From: Ilumatobacter sp.
GTDB lineage: Bacteria > Actinomycetota > Acidimicrobiia > Acidimicrobiales > Ilumatobacteraceae
NCBI GenBank assembly: GCA_007693335.1
Contig: REDU01000114.1
Coordinates: 18,773-82,772 of the forward strand
DNA: 64,000 nucleotides
Direction: 5' to 3'
Shown here: in pieces, positions 61,731-64,000 of the stretch
Position numbering within the stretch: position 1 is the first letter of the stretch
How the letters are laid out: every line of letters begins with the position of its first letter
Notes under the pieces: model-generated
The model's input: only the letters and a program-made list of their open reading frames with translations
Database searches by the model: none
Told to the model about the DNA's origin: nothing
Translations under genes and position numbers: made by a program

Positions 61731-63545
61731 TCAGTCGGCCAGGAAGGCCGCCGTCAGCCAGACCTGACCCGGGAAGCCGGCGCCATCACGCAGGAACGTG
61801 GAGTCGTCGGGGACCGGGCTGCGTCCGATGTTCTGGACCGCAGGCTGATGGAAGACGCCCCACTGGGTCTGCGACGTGGGGATGATGAAGCACTCCGAGG
61901 CGAAGCGCCGGTTGATGTCCTCGGCGTAGCCGCGACGCACGTCCTCGTCGAACTCCGACCTCGACAGCTCCAGCAGCTCGTTGATCACCGGATCGTCGAG
62001 TCGGCCGAAGTTCAGCGAGAGCGGCGAGTCCGGCGAGATCGACGAACCGTGCCACCAGAAGTACTGGCTGTCGACGAACAGGCCGGCATGGTTGCGCCAG
62101 CCGAAGGCATCGAACGCCGGGTCGGCGAACAGCGCGTTGTTGATGAGCGTCGACTGCTCGATCTGATCGATCGTCACGTTCACGCCGATCGCGCCCCACT
62201 CACCGGCCAGGTACTGCGCCGTCTGGAGGTTCGTGACCGTCGGTGTGGTCGAGTAGTTGATCGTCAGCGGACCGTTCTCGGCCGTCCAGGCGGCGATCGC
62301 CTCGGCAGCGGCGTCGGGGTCGTACCCGAGGTAGCCGTTGTCGGTGAGGAAGCCCTCCTGGCCGGGGGTGAACGGGCCGATCGACGGCGTGGAAGCGCCG
62401 CCGGCGACCACCTCGATGAGGTCGACGGTGTCGACGGCCTGGAGCAGCGCACAGCGGACGTCACGATCGGCCAGGTACGGCTGCGTGAGGTTGAACATGA
62501 TGTAGTTCGTCTCGCTGAACTGGTCCTGGTTGACGTACTCGAAGTTCGCGTCGTCCGCGAAGTCGGCAATCACGAGCGAGTCCGAGGTCGCCATGATGTC
62601 GAGGTCACCCGAGCGGAGGGCCTCGCCCCGCACCTGGCTGTCCTCGATCACGCGGAACTCGATCTCGTCGAGGAACGGCAGCTGGTTGCCGTCGTCGTCG
62701 GAGAGCCAGTAGTCGGGGTTGCGCTGCACCGTGGTGCGGTCGCCCGGAGCGTAGTTCGTGAGGAGGAACGGACCGGTGCCGACGGCCTGGGTCTCGTCGG
62801 CCTCGCCCGCCTCGGCGGCGTCCAACCACGTGGGTGAGGCCATGAGGCCGGCCTGCCCGCCGAGGTAGTACGGGAACAGCGGCCACGGGATCGGGTTGTC
62901 CGGGTCACCGTTGAAGCCGGTCTGCAGCGTGAACGTGAAGTCGTCGAGCTTCTCCATCAGCACCGACCCGTCGGGGCCCTTGGCGATGTCCTTGACGGCG
63001 CCGCTGAGCAGCAGCGACGTGAAGTTGCCGTTGATGTTCTGCATGGCGGCGTCGGCGTCGAACGGCGTGCCGTCGTGGAAGTCGATCCCCTCGCGCAGGG
63101 TGATCGTGAACACGGTGGCATCGTCGTTGATGTCGATGCTCTCGGCGAGGTACGGCTCCCAGTCGAGCTCGGAGTCGACCGCGACCAGCGGGTCGAAGAA
63201 CGTACGGGCGATGAACTGACACGACGAGGCGCAGTTCATGTTGGCCGGTCGCCACGGGTTGGCGGTCTCGGCCTCGACGCCCACGACGATGCGGCCGCCG
63301 TAGGAGACCTCGGCCTCCGCCGCCGGTGGCTCGGTCACCACGGGCGCTTCGGGCTCGTCGGTGTCGGGCGGGTCGGTGTCGTCGGTGTCGGGCGGGTCGG
63401 TGTCGTCGGCTGGTGCCGTGGTGTCGGTGGTGACGGCGTCGTCGTCGTCACCACCGCACGCGGCGGCCACGAGCGTGAACGCGACCAACGTGGCGACGGC
63501 CGTTCGGCCGAGACCCCGTCGATTCTTGATTGGACGTGTGAGCAT
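61731..63545 (-). CDS. Peptide-type ABC transporter substrate-binding lipoprotein
   Basis: A 604-residue extracellular solute-binding protein, family 5. A lipoprotein signal ends at Cys30 (FTLVAAACGG), followed by an acidic, repetitive Asp/Pro/Thr linker to about residue 75. The SBP_bac_5 domain shows TLREGIDFHDGTPFDADAA, GTGPFLLTNY, QRNPDYWL and DVRCALLQAVDT. ATG at 63545 is supported by GGGGGAG upstream. Product delivers substrates, probably peptides, to the two permeases; nickel or sugar substrates also occur in this family. Confidence 0.92.
   Translation of the reverse strand: MLTRPIKNRRGLGRTAVATLVAFTLVAAACGGDDDDAVTTDTTAPADDTDPPDTDDTDPPDTDEPEAPVVTEPPAAEAEVSYGGRIVVGVEAETANPWRPANMNCASSCQFIARTFFDPLVAVDSELDWEPYLAESIDINDDATVFTITLREGIDFHDGTPFDADAAMQNINGNFTSLLLSGAVKDIAKGPDGSVLMEKLDDFTFTLQTGFNGDPDNPIPWPLFPYYLGGQAGLMASPTWLDAAEAGEADETQAVGTGPFLLTNYAPGDRTTVQRNPDYWLSDDDGNQLPFLDEIEFRVIEDSQVRGEALRSGDLDIMATSDSLVIADFADDANFEYVNQDQFSETNYIMFNLTQPYLADRDVRCALLQAVDTVDLIEVVAGGASTPSIGPFTPGQEGFLTDNGYLGYDPDAAAEAIAAWTAENGPLTINYSTTPTVTNLQTAQYLAGEWGAIGVNVTIDQIEQSTLINNALFADPAFDAFGWRNHAGLFVDSQYFWWHGSSISPDSPLSLNFGRLDDPVINELLELSRSEFDEDVRRGYAEDINRRFASECFIIPTSQTQWGVFHQPAVQNIGRSPVPDDSTFLRDGAGFPGQVWLTAAFLAD
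63361..63408 (-). repeat. 24-bp perfect tandem duplication in the binding-protein linker
   Basis: The unit GTGTCGGGCGGGTCGGTGTC plus GTCG occurs at 63361-63384 and 63385-63408 (plus strand), giving two TDDTDPPD-like units in the lipoprotein linker. Confidence 0.85.
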
Positions 63546-63578
63546 CCGTTGCTCCCCCTTCGGTTGGATCCCGTCAGC

Positions 63579-63617
63579 GTGACCGTCGGTGACCGCAGTC
63601 ACTACTGTGCGGTCACC
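63579..63617. promoter_or_regulatory. Palindromic operator candidate upstream of the importer operon
   Basis: GGTGACCGCA (63588-63597) and TGCGGTCACC (63608-63617) are perfect complements around 10 bases, so the centres of the arms are two helix turns apart. A third GTGACCG lies at 63579-63585, 10 bases from the first. The right arm overlaps the putative -10 on the minus strand. This is typical of a dimeric regulator site. Confidence 0.6.
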
Positions 63618-63620
63618 ATA
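63615..63620 (-). promoter_or_regulatory. Putative -10 hexamer TATGGT for the importer operon
   Basis: TATGGT on the minus strand, with a weak CTGTAC 17 bases upstream as -35. It overlaps the operator arm, so repressor binding would block it. Leader of about 60 bases with a good ribosome binding site. Confidence 0.4.
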
Positions 63621-63714
63621 GCCACACGGGAGCCCGCGTACAGAACACGGAGCCCATCATTCGCGACGGTCCTGCTCACGGCGGTACGACGTCGCACCCG
63701 ACGAGGTCGGCGGG

Positions 63715-63720
63715 CACACT
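63715..63720 (+). promoter_or_regulatory. Putative -10 hexamer CACACT for leaderless DUF5522 gene
   Basis: CACACT ends 6 bases before the GTG at 63727, the same spacing as apt and hisS, with a first-base mismatch to TANNNT. Confidence 0.3.
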
Positions 63721-63726
63721 TACCGG

Positions 63727-63954
63727 GTGTCCCGTCCGCTCCGAGCCGACCATCTCGAGCCCCATCCGCGCCGGCTCTCGCCCGCGCACCCCGACCGCGA
63801 CGAGATCCTGCGTCGCCACGCCGAGGCCATCGCAGCCCGCTGTCCGGTGTACCAGGACCCGGTGAGCGGTTTCAGTGTGCTCACCGCCCACTTCCTCGCC
63901 GCCCGAGGCACCTGCTGCGACAGCGGCTGCCGCCACTGCCCCTACCTCCCCTGA
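63727..63954 (+). CDS. Small cysteine-rich DUF5522 protein
   Basis: A 75-residue protein. The C-terminal half reads GFSVLTAHFLAARGTCCDSGCRHCPY, the DUF5522 signature with four Cys (CC-x2-GC-x-x-C), which suggests a zinc or iron-sulfur site. An upstream Cys in ARCPVYQDP may join. Function is unknown. GTG start is supported by CACACT 6 bases upstream. Divergent from the importer operon across 181 bases. Confidence 0.85.
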   Translation: MSRPLRADHLEPHPRRLSPAHPDRDEILRRHAEAIAARCPVYQDPVSGFSVLTAHFLAARGTCCDSGCRHCPYLP

Positions 63955-63974
63955 CGCCCCGACCGCTCCGACCG

Positions 63975-64000
63975 CCCCCCACACCCGCACCCCCAGCCCC
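63975..64000 (-). other. G-quadruplex motif at the window edge
   Basis: On the minus strand four G-runs (4, 5, 3 and 6) are separated by loops of 2, 3 and 3 bases, a canonical G3+N1-7 pattern, just after the DUF5522 stop. The plus strand is the matching C-rich (i-motif) sequence. It may extend beyond the window. Confidence 0.6.

Overview
The window is about 70% GC, densely coding bacterial DNA with many GTG starts and stop/start overlaps of the ATGA, GTGA and TGATG type. Gene order (secF-apt-relA-hisS-aspS; tlyA-nadK-recN-pyrG-NUDIX-xerD; scpA-scpB-rluB-tyrA-aroA) and arabinan-type envelope genes (decaprenyl-phosphate-ribose synthase, dprE1, dprE2, aftD) point to a high-GC actinobacterium. 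An Acidimicrobiia-like lineage is my best guess, but taxonomy is inferred from gene content only. I see no transposase, prophage, integron, CRISPR array, tRNA or rRNA, and no gene-free stretch longer than about 190 bases.

Region 1 (1-27,200) is mostly conserved housekeeping: the end of secF, purine salvage, the stringent-response enzyme, two tRNA synthetases, a LysM/M23 cell-wall peptidase, an SSB-like protein, class IIA aldolase, an Hsp20-like protein, a DUF1015 protein, a HAD phosphatase, a phasin-like protein with a lysine-rich tail, tlyA/nadK/recN, pyrG, a NUDIX enzyme, xerD, an HD protein, a MATE exporter, trpS, scpAB, rluB, tyrA and aroA.

Region 2 (27,175-56,662) is a roughly 29 kb envelope-glycan island. 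It starts with a HAD phosphatase overlapping a UbiA-type decaprenyl-phosphate phosphoribosyltransferase, then a methyltransferase, a HupE-like protein and DprE1/DprE2, which together could supply polyprenyl-phosphate-arabinose. After a minus-strand GMC oxidoreductase/GT-C group comes a tightly coupled plus-strand operon: a polyprenol-phosphate-mannose synthase, two tandem paralogous multi-pass proteins, a GT2-GtrA fusion, another GT-C-like protein and an OafA-SGNH acyltransferase. Then come a further GT2, a GT39-like protein, an AftD-like arabinofuranosyltransferase of 1,424 residues, two SDR epimerase/dehydratases, a GT4 glycosyltransferase and a PIG-V-like mannosyltransferase. The logic is several lipid-linked sugar donors made on the cytoplasmic face and several GT-C enzymes using them outside.

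Region 3 (56,710-64,000) holds a crotonase lacking both canonical glutamates, a complete five-gene peptide-type ABC importer with its own promoter, palindromic operator candidate and intercistronic stem-loop, and a small cysteine-rich DUF5522 protein followed by a G-quadruplex motif at the window edge.

A recurring regulatory theme is a TANNNT -10 hexamer ending only 6-9 bases before the start codon, suggesting leaderless or near-leaderless transcripts for many operon-leading genes. Function calls rest on motifs read by eye; no database search was possible.
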